Shown one piece after another: positions 43,999-57,400 of a stretch of 64,000 nt of DNA. The stretch comes from Rhabditoides inermis (Eukaryota > Nematoda > Chromadorea > Rhabditida > Rhabditidae), in assembly GCA_963966185.1 (NCBI GenBank), contig CAWZYM010000151.1, positions 1,856,501 to 1,920,500 of the forward strand, written 5' to 3'. Within the stretch, counting starts at the first letter, position 1, and each line of letters starts with the position of its first letter. The translations under genes were made by a program, and so were the position numbers. Below the pieces are notes generated by a model. That model did not search any database and was not told where the DNA came from. It saw only the letters and a list, made by a program, of their open reading frames with translations.

Positions 43999-46172
43999 TT
44001 ATTCGAAGATCGTCGAGTCTCCAATGCATACATTTCCTCCCAGTGAAGGGTCCTTCTGTCGCAAGTAGATTCCAAACGTCATCTAAATCATTTATGTATG
44101 GGGCTTGAAGAGCAGTGGAAGAGAAAGGGGAAAACGCGGTGTGGTCGAATCGAATCTCACCTTCTCCCTGAATCTATACTTCCTGAGTGCAACAATGAGT
44201 GCGGGATCCTTCTCGCCGGTCGCCGGATCGACGCAGATCATCTCGCAACGGGTGCACTTGCCCGATACCTGTGAAAAGATGGGAATGAGGAGGCATGACG
44301 AGAAGTAGAGTAGAATGGACAGACCCACCTCGAACTCGATCCCGCCAATATTCACCGTCACCGCAGCGTCTTCCACGAACGGCGGCAGCCCTCTCACCAC
44401 GAGGTTCGCGCGGAATCTCGCAAGCACATCGGACACGGGAATGTCTGGAACAGTCAGCTGTCACATTTGCTCTGTCGTTTTTTTAGGCAGTCATGAAATA
44501 TAAAATTTATTCACCAATCACGCCAGCCAGCACGCTTGCCGAAGCCTCGTTAATGAGCAGATAGGGACTATCGTTGGAGAGCGAGCGTGTCGCTTCTAAA
44601 ATGACAAGCCTTCTCTATCTCTCCTTTTTTCTCATTTTTCTTGCTCTCTACCATTATTGTTGCTGGCAATGGTCTTGAGTCGGCAGTTGGCTAGTCCGAG
44701 CGCCCTGTCTAGCCACTCTCCCACAACGGGACCACAATCCACCGTCGATACACTGCAATTTTGTACTTTTGAAACAATGTTCACTGTAACAGTATTTGAT
44801 TGTCTGATGAGATAATGAAAGTGAAAAGATCAGCCATATCCAGCCAGATGGCCGAGGATATGGTGGAATGCCTATGACCCACCTATCCGCGCAGACCACA
44901 GTCTGCTCGCTGATCGCCTCACTCGTCAGAGGGACGGATACTGTATCCGGGAGAGTATCGTGCGAGAGGAGAAGTAGGGACGAGTCCGTGTCCACCTGAT
45001 TTGTTCTCTTCTCACTCACTCCTCCTTCTCTCTCTCCACTCACCTCCGCCCTGACAGTGCACATCTGTGGGTATCTCTTCTGAGTGATCGTCACGTCATT
45101 GGCAGTCACCATGAAGTGCCGATCGAAGCGAAGACCGGACGGTGTGAGGGCGGAGCTGCAACATGTTTATGTCTGACTCTTCTGAGTGTCCTGTCTGCAT
45201 TTTTCCCACCTCTGCAGACTCTTCCCGGTGACACTCTTCACCGGATAACTGACGATCTGTGAGAGTGTTGGGTGGAAGTCCTGTAGACGCAGATCATGGG
45301 GAATGCGAACGGCCTGGAAAAATGTTGTAGAGAAAGTGATTGGACTTTTTCTTTCACACACATATATTTTACTATAAGAAAGTTGGAAGCACATCTACTG
45401 GAAATAAGTAAAAGAGAGGCTGATCGATCAGTGTGAACCCTTTCCTTTGAGTCAAATGATTCAACATCGCATACGTTTCACGTTCCGAACAAATCGAGCA
45501 AGAACTACGTTGAGATAATTTTAGAAACTGACCGAAAGTACACTAGTAACTGTAACATGCGTTTAGCCTCTCACTAGAGTGAGATATAGTGAGAAATATG
45601 ATAATTTCCTTTATAAGTACCTCACTGGGCGCGGCCAGGAAGCAGCACTCGAGCACGAGGTCCAGAGCAGCCACGTCCTGCAAGAACATGCAAGTCGACT
45701 AGCCACATACACACTGGTACAGTCTACGACCTCTCGCTCTCGCCGTCTTTGTGCCGTCTTTGTGCCGCCTCTCAATAAAAAAACATTTTGGCATTCTTTG
45801 TGTTCAAGTTTTACTCTCCCGTGTCAAAGCTCGCGTGTCGAAAACGCTCGTCGACTGCTTTCGAATCAACTAACAGTGCTCACCTGCACACTGCTCGCCG
45901 CCCCGAACGACACCCGCACAGCGCCCACCGGTCGACCGTCGATCACATCCATCTGGTCCCCACACTCCTTGCCGGACTGGAATGGGAGGGTGAGTGGAGA
46001 GTAGAGGAAGAGGAAGAGGTAGAGTGAGGTGGCCGACTGACCAGGTAGTTGTCCCTGAGCTGTTCCGTATCTATGCCGAGGTATCCCTGGCAGGCTCCCA
46101 TGTTGCAGAAACAGCCTGCGCGGAGCTCCACCCCGAACAGATCGCACATCTTCTCCACCTTGGCATGTTTTT

Positions 46173-46210
<38 letters not shown>

Positions 46211-46928
46211 CTACCTAATCAAAGCTAGAGAAAGCGGAATAAAAAAAAAGAAAAAAGGTAAAAGAAGGAATAGAGAGAGATAGTCAGACGCACCTCCGAG
46301 TACCCCACGTAACTTCCGTCGTCTCGGAGCACGTTGAAGGCGATGATAGGGCCTTGGGTGGATGGGTCTGAAACACTCATCTCATCATAGACCGCACAGC
46401 ACAATTCGGCTATCATGCACTTGGATGCTCACGTCAAATCATCTCACATTATTCACTTGCATAACCATTCTCTCTAATCTCGTCCCCAACACTACACAAT
46501 ACTCACCCTCGAACGATCCCCTCGCGTACACCTGTACCGCCTTCTTGCCGTTCCAGTGCATCTTCTGTCTGAGCATCTCCTCGCACTGCCGGGCGATGGA
46601 AAAGGCGTGAGCGGAGATCATGGACACACCGCCTGCAAACTCGTTTCAATCATTCGGTCTTCTGGAATCATATGCGCCATATTTTCAACTTTTCTGACGA
46701 GCACGAACCACCGTCATTGCAGTTGTCAAGAACTACGAGTTTTAGATGTGTGGCGAAACGTAGGTTACTATTTCTCACTTTCTTGGTATGATATATTTAT
46801 TTCCGTTCTTCATGGCGATAAAGTAATTGACTTATTTCATATCCAACTATTCAAGACTGTGTGGTAAAACGTATACGTTATCCCTTCACAACTTCTCTCT
46901 CCTCTTCCCTTCCCACTCTCTCTCCCAC

Positions 46929-47012
<84 letters not shown>

Positions 47013-47013
47013 T

Positions 47014-47056
<43 letters not shown>

Positions 47057-49265
47057 CCACCTCTCCTCTGCCACTCGTCGAACCCCGCCTGCAGCGCTGC
47101 CACTGCGTAGTAGTTCGTCGTGCCGTCTTCCAATCTGAGTAGATATTATCTTTTAAAAAAGTTAGAGAGAGGAGAAATAGCGGATCACTCTTATTCAGAG
47201 ATCACTACACCCACATTATTCAACAAACTCTTTTCGCCATAAATGATTTTTTTCAGAACCTATAAAACCAGGAATCTTAACATCTTGGTAACTGCCTACA
47301 AAACTTATTTTAGGTGCAAATTGGAATACTGCACTGAACTATGGAATCCGCAGGATGTATTTTCTGTGAACCTCATTGAAAATGTACAGCGTTATTTCAC
47401 TCGTCGCGTGTGTCAGCGTATCGGTCGCACCCTTTCCTATCCTCAACGCCTAGAGCTACTCAATCTTGAAACACTCGAATATCGCCCTTTTTTTGAATGA
47501 CATCACCTATATACATAAGTTCATTCACTCTAAAACAATTTTGGATTATCAAGGGCTTTTCACTATTATTCCAACAAGATCCAGAAACTCAAACGAATTA
47601 AGAATTGTGCCTTCATTCGATAACAATGGCCAAATAAGCACATTTATTAGTAGAGCTTTTAGTGCCTGGAATGCCTTACCTTCTGACGTTGTACATATCC
47701 GTGACCACACCTCTTTTAAACAACACCTATCTTCCCTAGAATTAATGACACTGTCTAAAATCCGTCGTTTTTGAGCACATCCATGTTTTTCCTTTCCTTT
47801 TGTATTATATCATGTTATCTATCGTTCATGTTATGTCTCCCTTTCACACATACCAATGTCGTATTCTATTTTCTTTCCCGTTTTGCAATGTCTTTGTTTA
47901 TGTAACACGACAATAAATATATATAAATATAAATAGAGAGAGACTTCCTCCACCCACCTGTCGGCCAATCCCTTCCTCTGCTCGGCGAACCACTGTCTGG
48001 GTGCCGCCACCGCCACTGTCCCACCCGCGAACACTCTCTTCTTCAGCAGACACGCACTCTCTTTCTGAATGCGTCGGAATTTCATCGACAGTCGATTGGT
48101 GAGCAGACCTATCTTGAAACTTCGAAGAAGGGACCATGCTAATCCAAGAAGGCGTTCAGAGATGATAGGATACGGACGCACCTTGACCAAGAGACAACCG
48201 AGCCCGGTGGGGTATCCAAACATCTTGTAGAAGGAGAAGCAGACGAAATCCGGTCTGACCACACTCAGGTCCAGCTCGCAACAGCTGACGAGGGAAGCAG
48301 CATCCAGACACACCGACCAGCCTGCAAAGCGTTCTTAGAATCACAATTCGACATGTTGGTGTATACGTCGTCTAACTTTTCATGATGGTCTTGAACATCC
48401 TTCTGTACTAACGTAATTGACAGCCCAGCTTTGCGTTTATATTACCGTACCGCTATCGCTACCCAGCTCTTCCGTCAATCAGATTCACGCTGATTCGAAA
48501 GAATCGATCGGTTCGGTTTGAATTCACTACAATTTACGAGAAAAAAAACTTACCCCTTTTCCGCAGCCTCTCCACCACTGTCAGGTCGTACTTCCGGCCG
48601 CAGAAGTTGCTCATGGCAGTGAGGACGAACAGGCTCCTCTCCTCCTCCTCCTGCTCCTCCAGCTGCTCCACCAGCTCCTCCCACTCCACGCACACCACTC
48701 TGTCCACCCTGTCCCGCACGCACTCCCGCACTCCCACCACTGAGTTGTGCGAGTCGAGCAGATACGCGAATTTCGAACCTGAATTTTCGAGCGTTTTTTA
48801 ATCAAAGATAGATTAGATAACGAGTGGTTTTGAATAAACCTGTGACCTGTCACTCAAATGACAACACTGTGATAATTAGAAACCAGCAAAAGGCATAAGT
48901 ACCCACCCTTCTGACGCACATCCCTCCCGATCTCCTTCTCTCCCGCCCCCTGTCCAGAGAAGCTGAAGTTCTCCGCCACTATCCGCAACGAGTGAGTGGT
49001 GTTGTACGTGAACACCACATCGTATTCTCGCGGAGAGACGTGGAAGTGCGAGAGCACTCTGCAAACATCCATATCAATCTGACTAACTAAGTAAGTGTGA
49101 TTCGGACATCAGACAGTGACCATGCATTGTGATCCGAAACTGGATATTGGACAAGAGAAATTGAGACAAGACCATTGATTCACCTATTCCTGGCGGAATC
49201 GACGAGCTGTCGCGTGGCCCTGCTAGATGCGTGTTGCGAGTGCGGGTTGGAGAGACGCGCCTGAA

Positions 49266-49330
<65 letters not shown>

Positions 49331-49467
49331 CTCACCTTCCCCAGCATCTCTGCCACCTCTTTCATCTGCTCGTCCGATGCCCTCCCCGCTCCAGCATAGT
49401 CCAAATATGGCATATCTACACTAGCGAGAAAACTATAAACTCGACATATAAACATGAAATCTGCCAT
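43999..49467 (-). CDS. MOCOS: Molybdenum cofactor sulfurase
   Basis: Converts the oxo form of molybdenum cofactor to the sulfurated form needed by xanthine dehydrogenase and aldehyde oxidase. Twenty exons from 49336-49467 to 43999-44082 join in phase, giving 730 residues (712 if the start is ATG 49413). N-terminal NifS-like PLP domain: PYLDYAGAG, NPHSQHASSRATRQLVDSAR, EYDVVFTYNTTHSLRIVAE, VCLDAASLV and SFYKMFGYPTGLG, whose Lys should bind PLP; then RVFAGGTVAV and the Cys-containing RAGCFCNMGACQGYLG. C-terminal MOSC domain: VSYPVKSVTGKSLQR, LRFDRHFMV, NEASASVL and CTRCEMICVDPATGEKDP. Both domains are complete. The residues before MPYLDYAG (ADFMFICRVYSFLASVD) are in frame, but their use is uncertain. 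One intron (47135-47957) carries an antisense reverse-transcriptase remnant. Confidence 0.93.
46923..47052. repeat. CT/CTTT microsatellite in a MOCOS intron
   Basis: CT dinucleotide runs interrupted by TTTC units, ending eight bases before the MOCOS exon 47061-47134 on the donor side. Confidence 0.9.
47240..47774 (+). pseudogene. Non-LTR retrotransposon remnant, C-terminal part of a reverse transcriptase
   Basis: Plus-strand frames read RTYKTRNLNILVTAYKTYF, KLEYCTELWNPQDVFSVNLI, YPQRLELLNLETLEY and, after a frameshift near 47490, FTIIPTRSRNSNELRIVP and SAWNALPSDVV, ending MTLSKIRRF and TGA. It is the same family as the copy at 16856-18292, but with many substitutions, so it is a separate insertion. 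The RT catalytic part is missing (5' truncation), and an A/T-rich tail follows near 47911. It lies antisense in the MOCOS intron. Confidence 0.85.
49264..49334. repeat. CT microsatellite in MOCOS intron 1
   Basis: CT repeat occupying almost the whole intron between exons 49336-49413/49467 and 49184-49260. Confidence 0.88.
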
Positions 49468-49975
49468 TACCAAATACGTTAGCACTTTTCGAGCAAAACA
49501 TAAAGACATGAGACAAACACGAGACTAAGTGGACCCTTCTAGAACGGGCAATAATTTATTGCGCGAAATCGCAATCAATAATGACATGTGCCGTTGACTA
49601 TCATCTCTCCAATTCACACAATTTCTCGTCAACACGGTCTGAGAAACAACGTTTATCACCGAAACAACTCAACAAATGTCCAACAAAACAACTCCTTGAG
49701 CAATGTAACAGAAAGGGATGGGATTATGGAATAGAAGGAACGCGGCGGAAACGTGGTCTCATTCACTACAGATAAGACATAACATCAACAAATCTGTGAT
49801 AAGATTGCAGTGAGCGCGAGACAGTGACGGGAAATGAGAGAGAACATAATTCAAAATCAATTATTCACAGCGTCAATAAACACATACCTAACCGATATAG
49901 GAATAACCCTTATGGTACACGAGATATGGAGCTGAATGGCGAGTATTTGTACTTTTCTTTTCTTCTCATCGTCTC

Positions 49976-50664
49976 CTAGTTGGGAGTCGCCCCAAAGCCA
50001 AAGCTGTCCAGTCGAGCGAGAACTCCCATCACCTTAATACAACATCTCTCTCTCTCTCTCTCTCTCCCCTTTCTCTCCACCCACATTGAACAGTCGACTC
50101 GTCTCTCTCCTCAAATTGTCGATCTGCTCATCGAGATTGGCCACAGCCTCGTCCAACTCGCGGGCCCTGCAAAATGGACACTCACAAAACGCTATATATA
50201 CTCTGTATCTCATATTTAAGATAGTATGTTGTACATGTACAGTGTACACTGTTAATGAAACGGAAAACAAATTTGCCTTGACAATTCCATCACACTCACA
50301 GCATCTCTCCGGGAGTGGGAGATAGGGCGCGGCGGTGCGCAGCCGACGTCGACGGCTCATCCGCACTCGCAGCACGCCTAAACACTCATAATTGATAATG
50401 TACATTGCATGACAGAGGAATAGCGAGAAACTGAGAGAGGGCGGGATAAAGAGAAGAAAACAAAGCAGGGGATTAGACATGACGAGCGCTTTGAAATAAT
50501 TAACGAGGCACGGTGTCGCACCTGAGTGTGTGAGTGTTCTCTCGGGCGCGCCTCTCGGCCTGCCTGCCGCGCTCTCGCATCTCCTCCAGCACACTCTGCC
50601 GAGCCGGTCGCGGAGCAGCCACTGCAGGGAGCACTGCGGCAGGCGCCCTCTCCAACGCCCACAT
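49976..50664 (-). CDS. Small coiled-coil protein, unknown function
   Basis: Four exons join in phase: 50522-50690 (ATG at 50664), 50300-50377, 50085-50166 and 49976-50032, giving 119 residues. The first exon starts at an acceptor at 50690, so either the ATG at 50664 follows a 5' untranslated exon or a further coding exon is missing; codons before it stay open for nine residues. Visible: an Ala/Pro-rich N-terminus (APAAVLPAVAAPRPARQ), a charged helix (EEMRERGRQAERRARE), a Ser/Pro-rich linker, then a heptad-like helix (LDEAVANLDEQIDNLRRE) and a hydrophobic end VMGVLARLDSFGFG. The shape recalls small adaptor subunits with one coiled coil (BLOC/BORC type), but no motif settles this. Confidence 0.55.
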
Positions 50665-50980
50665 GCCTACTCCGTTCTGCGCGTGGATGTCTGCAACAAC
50701 ACATACTGTCATGTAGATATTACATATTAAAAAAACAATATTTCCAGTTTCTTTTCTTTTCTTAAAACTTGTATTCACTGTGTCCTCACAACTGTGATGT
50801 TTGCGTTTGTATAATCCATATTTTTTTCAAATAAATAAATGCCTTACGTATTACATACGTCACAAGCATGATGCATGATATACAACCATAATAGCACAAT
50901 TCGTTCAATGCATTTATCATCATCATTATCGATACAATACATCCACCCAAATAAATAGGCGCGCTTGTTGGTAGGTGTCC

Positions 50981-52069
50981 TTACACGCGACGGCGGTATC
51001 CGCTGTTCTCGATAGCGGGAGACTCGACAGCCTCCTCCTTCCTCTTGGGGCAAGGGCAGTAGTTGGCGTCCTCTCCAACCTTTCCGGGCTTTCCAATCGG
51101 TCCAGGCTTGCCATCGTGTCCGTTGTCTCCATCGTGTCCAGCGGGTCCGGGCTGTCCAGGCTGTCCGGGAGTTCCGTCGAGTCCAGGGTTGCCGTTCTTT
51201 CCGGGCTCTCCGTGCGGTCCGGGCCATCCAGCGGGTCCAGGTGCTCCAGGAGCTCCGGGGTGTCCAGCGACTCCGTCCAGTCCAGGGGCTCCAGGGGTTC
51301 CGGGGAATCCAGCAACTCCCTTGGGTCCGGGCTCTCCAGGCTCTCCAGCCTGTCCGGGCTGTCCGTCCTGTCCAGGCTCGCCAGATCCTCCGCAAGGTCC
51401 GTTGAATCCCTTCTCTCCCACGGATCCGTCGGGTCCAGGGGGTCCGGCAGGTCCAGCCGGGCAGGGAATGCATCCTCCAGGGAACTGGTGAGTGGCGATG
51501 AGCGTGATTCCAGGAGTTCCCGGACGTCCATTGTCTCCGGCGCCTCCCTGATCTCCACGGCTTCCGGGCTTTCCAGGGGGTCCAGGAGGTCCGGCCGGGC
51601 ATCCCTGCGAGCTCACCTGCAACGCAACAATCATCACGTGTTCACCACTAATGGACAAAGCAAACTCACTGCGCAGTTGCACTGCCTGTTGTCGACTCCG
51701 GCCTGCCTCTTGAAGAGGGAATGGAAGGTAGCGGGGGCGGCGGCTCCGTGGGGGTTCATGTGCGCGGCGAGCATCTTCTGCCAAGCGTCGTCGGCCATCA
51801 CGCGGAAGTCAGTCACACGGGTGTGCACCTCATCCTCCAGACGGTGAAGCTGACAAAGACAAATGGTACGATCATAAATCATATTACTAACTAAAAGATC
51901 TTCCTGTACAGATTATAGTCATCACACAACTGCTCTGATATTTACTGGTACACATGGTGTGACAGAAAGTAACAATACTCACATCGTTGACGATCGAGCC
52001 AATGGCGAGGAGAGAGCAGAAGACCGCCAGAAGCGAGAGGCTCGCTCCGATGGGAACGAGGGTCGACAT
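50981..52069 (-). CDS. Cuticle collagen
   Basis: Nematode exoskeleton collagen, 300 residues, three exons in phase: 51983-52069, 51670-51849 and 50981-51616. The N-terminus is a hydrophobic anchor ([20 protein letters not shown]), followed by the non-collagenous region typical of the family with an RxxR-like site ([13 protein letters not shown]) and the first Cys cluster (CNCA). The last exon holds a Gly-X-Y block beginning [15 protein letters not shown], interrupted at [17 protein letters not shown] (second Cys pair), then about 40 further triplets and a C-terminal CPCP. Cys spacing and domain order are those of secreted cuticle collagens. Expression is probably tied to moults (family knowledge). 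Confidence 0.95.
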
Positions 52070-52449
52070 CTAGATACACACAACAGTCAGTGGAAAACTG
52101 TGAAAAGACAAACAAGTCCAAAGCGGAAAGATGATGCTTGCCGATCGCAGACGATTGCTTATATAGCCGGTTACACCGTATCTGGAATCCAAAAAACTGG
52201 CAAAGTGCACAAAAAACTGAAAATCCGAAAAAAAGAAGGACAAAAACAGGAACGGTGGGTGGAAAAAATGGGATGCCGCGCCCTTAGGCTACCGAACAGC
52301 CAGCACAAAAACGGGTTATCATTATACCCGCCGCACATCAACTATCGTAAAGACAATTTCCGAGTGCGCCGTTATTAATAACAACTGACAAATATGTGCT
52401 TCGGTTATGCTTCGGTTACTGATAATGTCAAACCTTCAACCTACACATC

Positions 52450-53587
52450 TCAGATCTCAATATCTGAAAATTTCCCTTTCCAGCTTTCCACACATCAGCG
52501 ATACACACGCGATCGGGTATCTAACGATCACACCAACACACCTCTCCTCGGAAAAATCAATCCTCACCTTCACGCTATTACTATGGCGAGAATTGAGCGA
52601 CATCAACTCACCGATCAGCCTCTCCTCGAATGCGGCTTCGTGTTGCATGCGCGGTCCCTCCTCCCTCACAGTCTGTCTCCGCAGATACGGGTTGTCGATA
52701 GGCTCCATGAACACTCGCTCATCCATGCCGTCATCGACAGGCGCGGCAAGGGGAGCACCGAGCTGGAACAATTCTATAGTGTTTCTCAACAAAAACCAAT
52801 AAAATCGACACATATGTTTCCAATCAAATACCCTTCCCGGCACGCACCGGCGGCCGTATTACGGACCCGCAGGAACACGGAACTGCAGAGAGTGACGGAA
52901 CAGCATTCCGGTCAAAATCTTGCTGTTCCGTTGCATAATTGTAACGGAACTGCAAAATATAGTACGGTACTGCAAAATACAGTACGGAACTGCAAATGTA
53001 TAGCAGAACATCAAAAAATTATGTGAAAACAATATGTGTCGTGAATTTGTATTAAAAACATCAATATGATTGCATATTTATGAAATGTGCGAGTGATACA
53101 GGTTATCGTAATACATTGTTAGTATTGTAAGTCAACTGATAATTCATCATATTTATTGAAATCAGTAGTTTTAAGGTGATGGCACAATCTCGGGAATAAC
53201 AAACAAGTGACAGTAGTGGTAAGCCTAGTAAAAAAAATTGAATATTGTAACAATCAGCGATAATAATCGGTGATGACCAACAACCGTAATGATACAATAA
53301 ATAAATATCGTAATTGGGATTAATGGCACATTTGGGAAAAACAAACTAGTGTATAAAAACGAAACAATATATAAATTAAGCTAAACAAAAATGGTGAATG
53401 CGATTATGATATTCTGTTCTGTATAGCTTTTGCTCTCTTCTCTCCTGCTCTCCTGCTCGCCACAGTCGCGATTCACATCAGTCTGGACGACCTGACATAT
53501 TCACATTACCATACCGTAACCAATTCAAAGTACAGTAACCTCAGAACATGATTCAATCGAAATACGCTACATACAACCCTCCTCCCC

Positions 53588-53632
<45 letters not shown>

Positions 53633-53844
53633 GGCACTCACCTTGTCTCCCAGCTGCGATTGGAAAAGGCACAGTGAGCGCCAGTCATCCTGCGCCGTCA
53701 CTGGTGGTGTTTCTTGCCGCAATCGCGATTCACATCAGTCTGGACGACCTGACATATTCACATTACCATACCGTAACCAATTCAAAGTACAGTAACCTCA
53801 GAACATGATTCAATCGAAATACGCTACATACAACCCGCCTCCCC

Positions 53845-53885
<41 letters not shown>

Positions 53886-54097
53886 GGCACTCACCTTGTC
53901 TCCCAGCTGCGATTGGAAAAGGCACAGTGAGCGCCAGTCATCCTGCGCCGTCACTGGTGGTGTTTCTTGCCGCAATCGCGATTCACATCAGTCTGGACGA
54001 CCTGACATATTCACATTACCATACCGTAACCAATTCAAAGTACAGTAACCTCAGAACATGATTCAATCGAAATACGCTACATACAACCCGCCTCCCC

Positions 54098-54152
<55 letters not shown>

Positions 54153-54370
54153 TCTCCCGGCACTCACCTTGTCTCCCAGCTGCGATTGGAAAAGGCACAG
54201 TGAGCGCCAGTCATCCTGCGCCGTCACTGGTGGTGTTTCTTGCCGCAATCGCGATTCACATCAGTCTGGACGACCTGACATATTCACATTACCATACCGT
54301 AACCAATTCAAAGTACAGTAACCTCAGAACATGATTCAATCGAAATACGCTACATACAACCCGCCTCCCC

Positions 54371-54413
<43 letters not shown>

Positions 54414-57400
54414 GGCACTCACCTTGTCTCCCAGCTGCGATCCTCGCCGCATTCTCCTTTCTCTTACTTCATTAAAGCTATACTAACAGAACATCATAAA
54501 CGCAATACGAAATCTCCTCACTGAAAAAACATCGTTGAAAAAGAATAACAATACGTTATACGTAGATACATATAATGCAAACCAAGACACACCTTGTCTC
54601 TCTTCTTCTTCTGGAGCGTGATCATTGTAGGCTCGGGGAGGTTGTTGTTGTCCTGCCGCTTCCTCTTCTTCATCCGCTTCTCACTTCCTTTGAGGCAGAC
54701 GTAGTGGGACATCTTCCATAAGTATTCGACCCACTAGAACAATATATTTTGTTATCGTCTCACGCTAACACATACCGTGCCATCTCCTTTTCCATTCTTC
54801 AGCGCTTGAGCACAGAGCTGCTCAGTTCTCCTCCTTCCAGCTGTCCATCGCATACGAGTCCCTCGAACGTATCCAATCGTGTTGTTGATAGACTCTGCGT
54901 CTATAAAAAACGGTGTCAGATTGTCAGATTCATCGAAAGTACAGAAAATAGTACCTGCCACCTCTATGCGTATTTCATCGGTGATCTCCAGCAGGCGGCG
55001 CAACAGCTTATCCGGACATCCGTTCTTGTTGAGGTCGTGGAATGCGTGGTGGTGCCACGCTTCTTGCGCACACGTGGTGATCGAGCGCATGTCCGCCAGC
55101 ACGGTGTGACTCGACCTTAACGGAATTAAACGTAATGACCGGGATGCCAAATATCTAACCATTCCTCCGGTGGATAGCGGGCATCTCGGACATCAGATCC
55201 AATGTAGGTGTCAGAGATGTACTTCCAGAAAGCTTAACAGCAAAATTCAAGGCGGTAAAAAAGACACACTCACGCGACAGAAGATCTTGCACATCTGAGT
55301 GCGCGTCCACCAGCTCCTGGAATGCTGCTCTCACGTCTGCGATCGGGACAAACTCTAGAGCTAGAGTCATCTGCAGCATCGCGCGTTCCCAGCTGCTGTA
55401 AAACAACCGTTTAGTGTGTTCAGACTAATCCGATTACTAACTCTGGGTCCTGCGACTTTTGAGCCCATGAGAGATCCTTCATATTTTGATTCTCGCGAAG
55501 AAACTTTTCTTGGTTAGTTCTTCTGTGAAAAGCGCATCGAAGGACTCGTGATGCAGGGAACTCGGCAAGGAATGATGCGCTGCTCGCCATCTCGCCGTCT
55601 GAACTTCTTATTTTTTTCCGTAGGAAATTAGAAAATAAAAAAGCTCACCGATCAGCAGATGATTGGGTCCTTGGTGATCATCTCCGACGACATCGCGCAC
55701 GAATGCCCAGAACTTGTCGTAGACAAGGCGGGACTCTCCTGTCAGTATGCCGTACACGAGTGGCACGAAGACGCGCTCGTCCTAAAACCAATACGTACAT
55801 AACGCAATGCTACAAATCAATACTCACCACAACTCCCAACGTGAACAAGGAATGGGCTGGATCCCGACAGACTCGAAACGTTCCATCGCACGACCACCTG
55901 AACCATAATATAAGGGTTGGTGGGCGATGAAGTGCGTACCAAAGCACTCTGCGTAGAAGGCGTCGTGCATCTGGGGAACAAAACACGAACATGTCGTCAT
56001 CTCCGAACGACATGAGCCGCTCACCTACAATTGACAGTACACACAAAAAATGAAACTTTCATAAAGCTAACCTCGAATCGCAATCTGAAGAGGATCGATC
56101 TTGAGCCTCTTGTCACGCCCTTTCCCAGTGATGATCGCGATCCAGCATCTGTTTGTGTACAGGTACTTCTTCAGATTGGACTTTACAAAGTGCACGCGCT
56201 TAAAAATGTTGTATGAAAAACGAATACAGTGAGATGAACTCACGCTGGAAGGTGAAGCTTCACTGATCGACGACTGGTACGCCTGTTCAGCAGTTGCGTA
56301 GCCACCGCTCATAGATAGAGCCTTGACGTACGCAACGTCTTCCTTAAAAATGCATATCAAAAATGCAAAGTGTATTGTGCGCGAACAACTCACCTCGATT
56401 TTCTCCCTTTGCGGTCCATGAGGAACCTTGTGCGCCTTGAAATTGTGCACGAACAACTCTCCAGTGTACAGCTGTAGCAATTGCGCCCGCCCGTCGCAAC
56501 CAGGATGATCGCATCTAAAGCATTCCGGTTGAATACGTCATAAAATCGAAAATACCTCAGCGTTGTGGAATCAAGAAACCGATACACGTTCCAGTCAGAA
56601 TCATAAAACCGGTGAGCTCCCTTCTTGGTGACATACGTCACTGACGGATGTGGACGAAGCATAAAACATAAAAAGTTAGATATCGAAAACAACAGAAGTA
56701 GATAACGAAAACAACAGAAGCAATGCATATCCCTCCCTAATAATACGGCAGTCATTGAACAGATTATTTACCAGCCATTTTTTTTAAGTCTTCGGTTGAT
56801 TATCGTGCCGCAAGAGAACATTGGAAACATCCTCCAAATTGCCTAATACGTACATATATGTCTCGACATCTCGTCCATGTCTGGTAGGTGACTGATATTA
56901 CCTACCATGAATTAGAGGAATTGTCTATACCTGTGAAGCTCGCCCTTGTCATAGAAGTTGTAAGAAAGTTTCTTTTTCTTGAGTATAGCCTTCATCTCCT
57001 CACTGAGCGCTCGCTTCTCCATTTTACCGTCAACGTAATCACCGAGTTCTGAAAACGTCACATAGAAACAAAATGTAAAAAAATACAAACTGTGAATCTG
57101 CAGAACAACCGGGTCACAGTAGATACGCCCTCTATAGTCAATCCACTGACCGTCAGCTGTGCGAGCAAACGCTTCTAAACAGAGGGTTCTTCTTTTTATA
57201 AGACTGCCCGCTCACCTCTACTCTGTTGAAATGTTGCTCTCGCGTCTACTTGAAGTTGAAAGTTCAAGAAAACATCGGAGGTGATCCTTCTCGGTTGGCC
57301 TGCTGTGAACTTTGGCGGAATCTCGGCAACCACTTCATATTCTAAAAAAAGGTTGAAAACAAGCAACCAAATTCAAATAGTTTGTACCTCCAGCTTCCAA

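Noticed and set aside
50975..51847. 290-residue plus-strand frame opposite the collagen gene
   Set aside because: Gly-X-Y codon bias leaves the opposite strand open. The minus strand is a complete canonical collagen.
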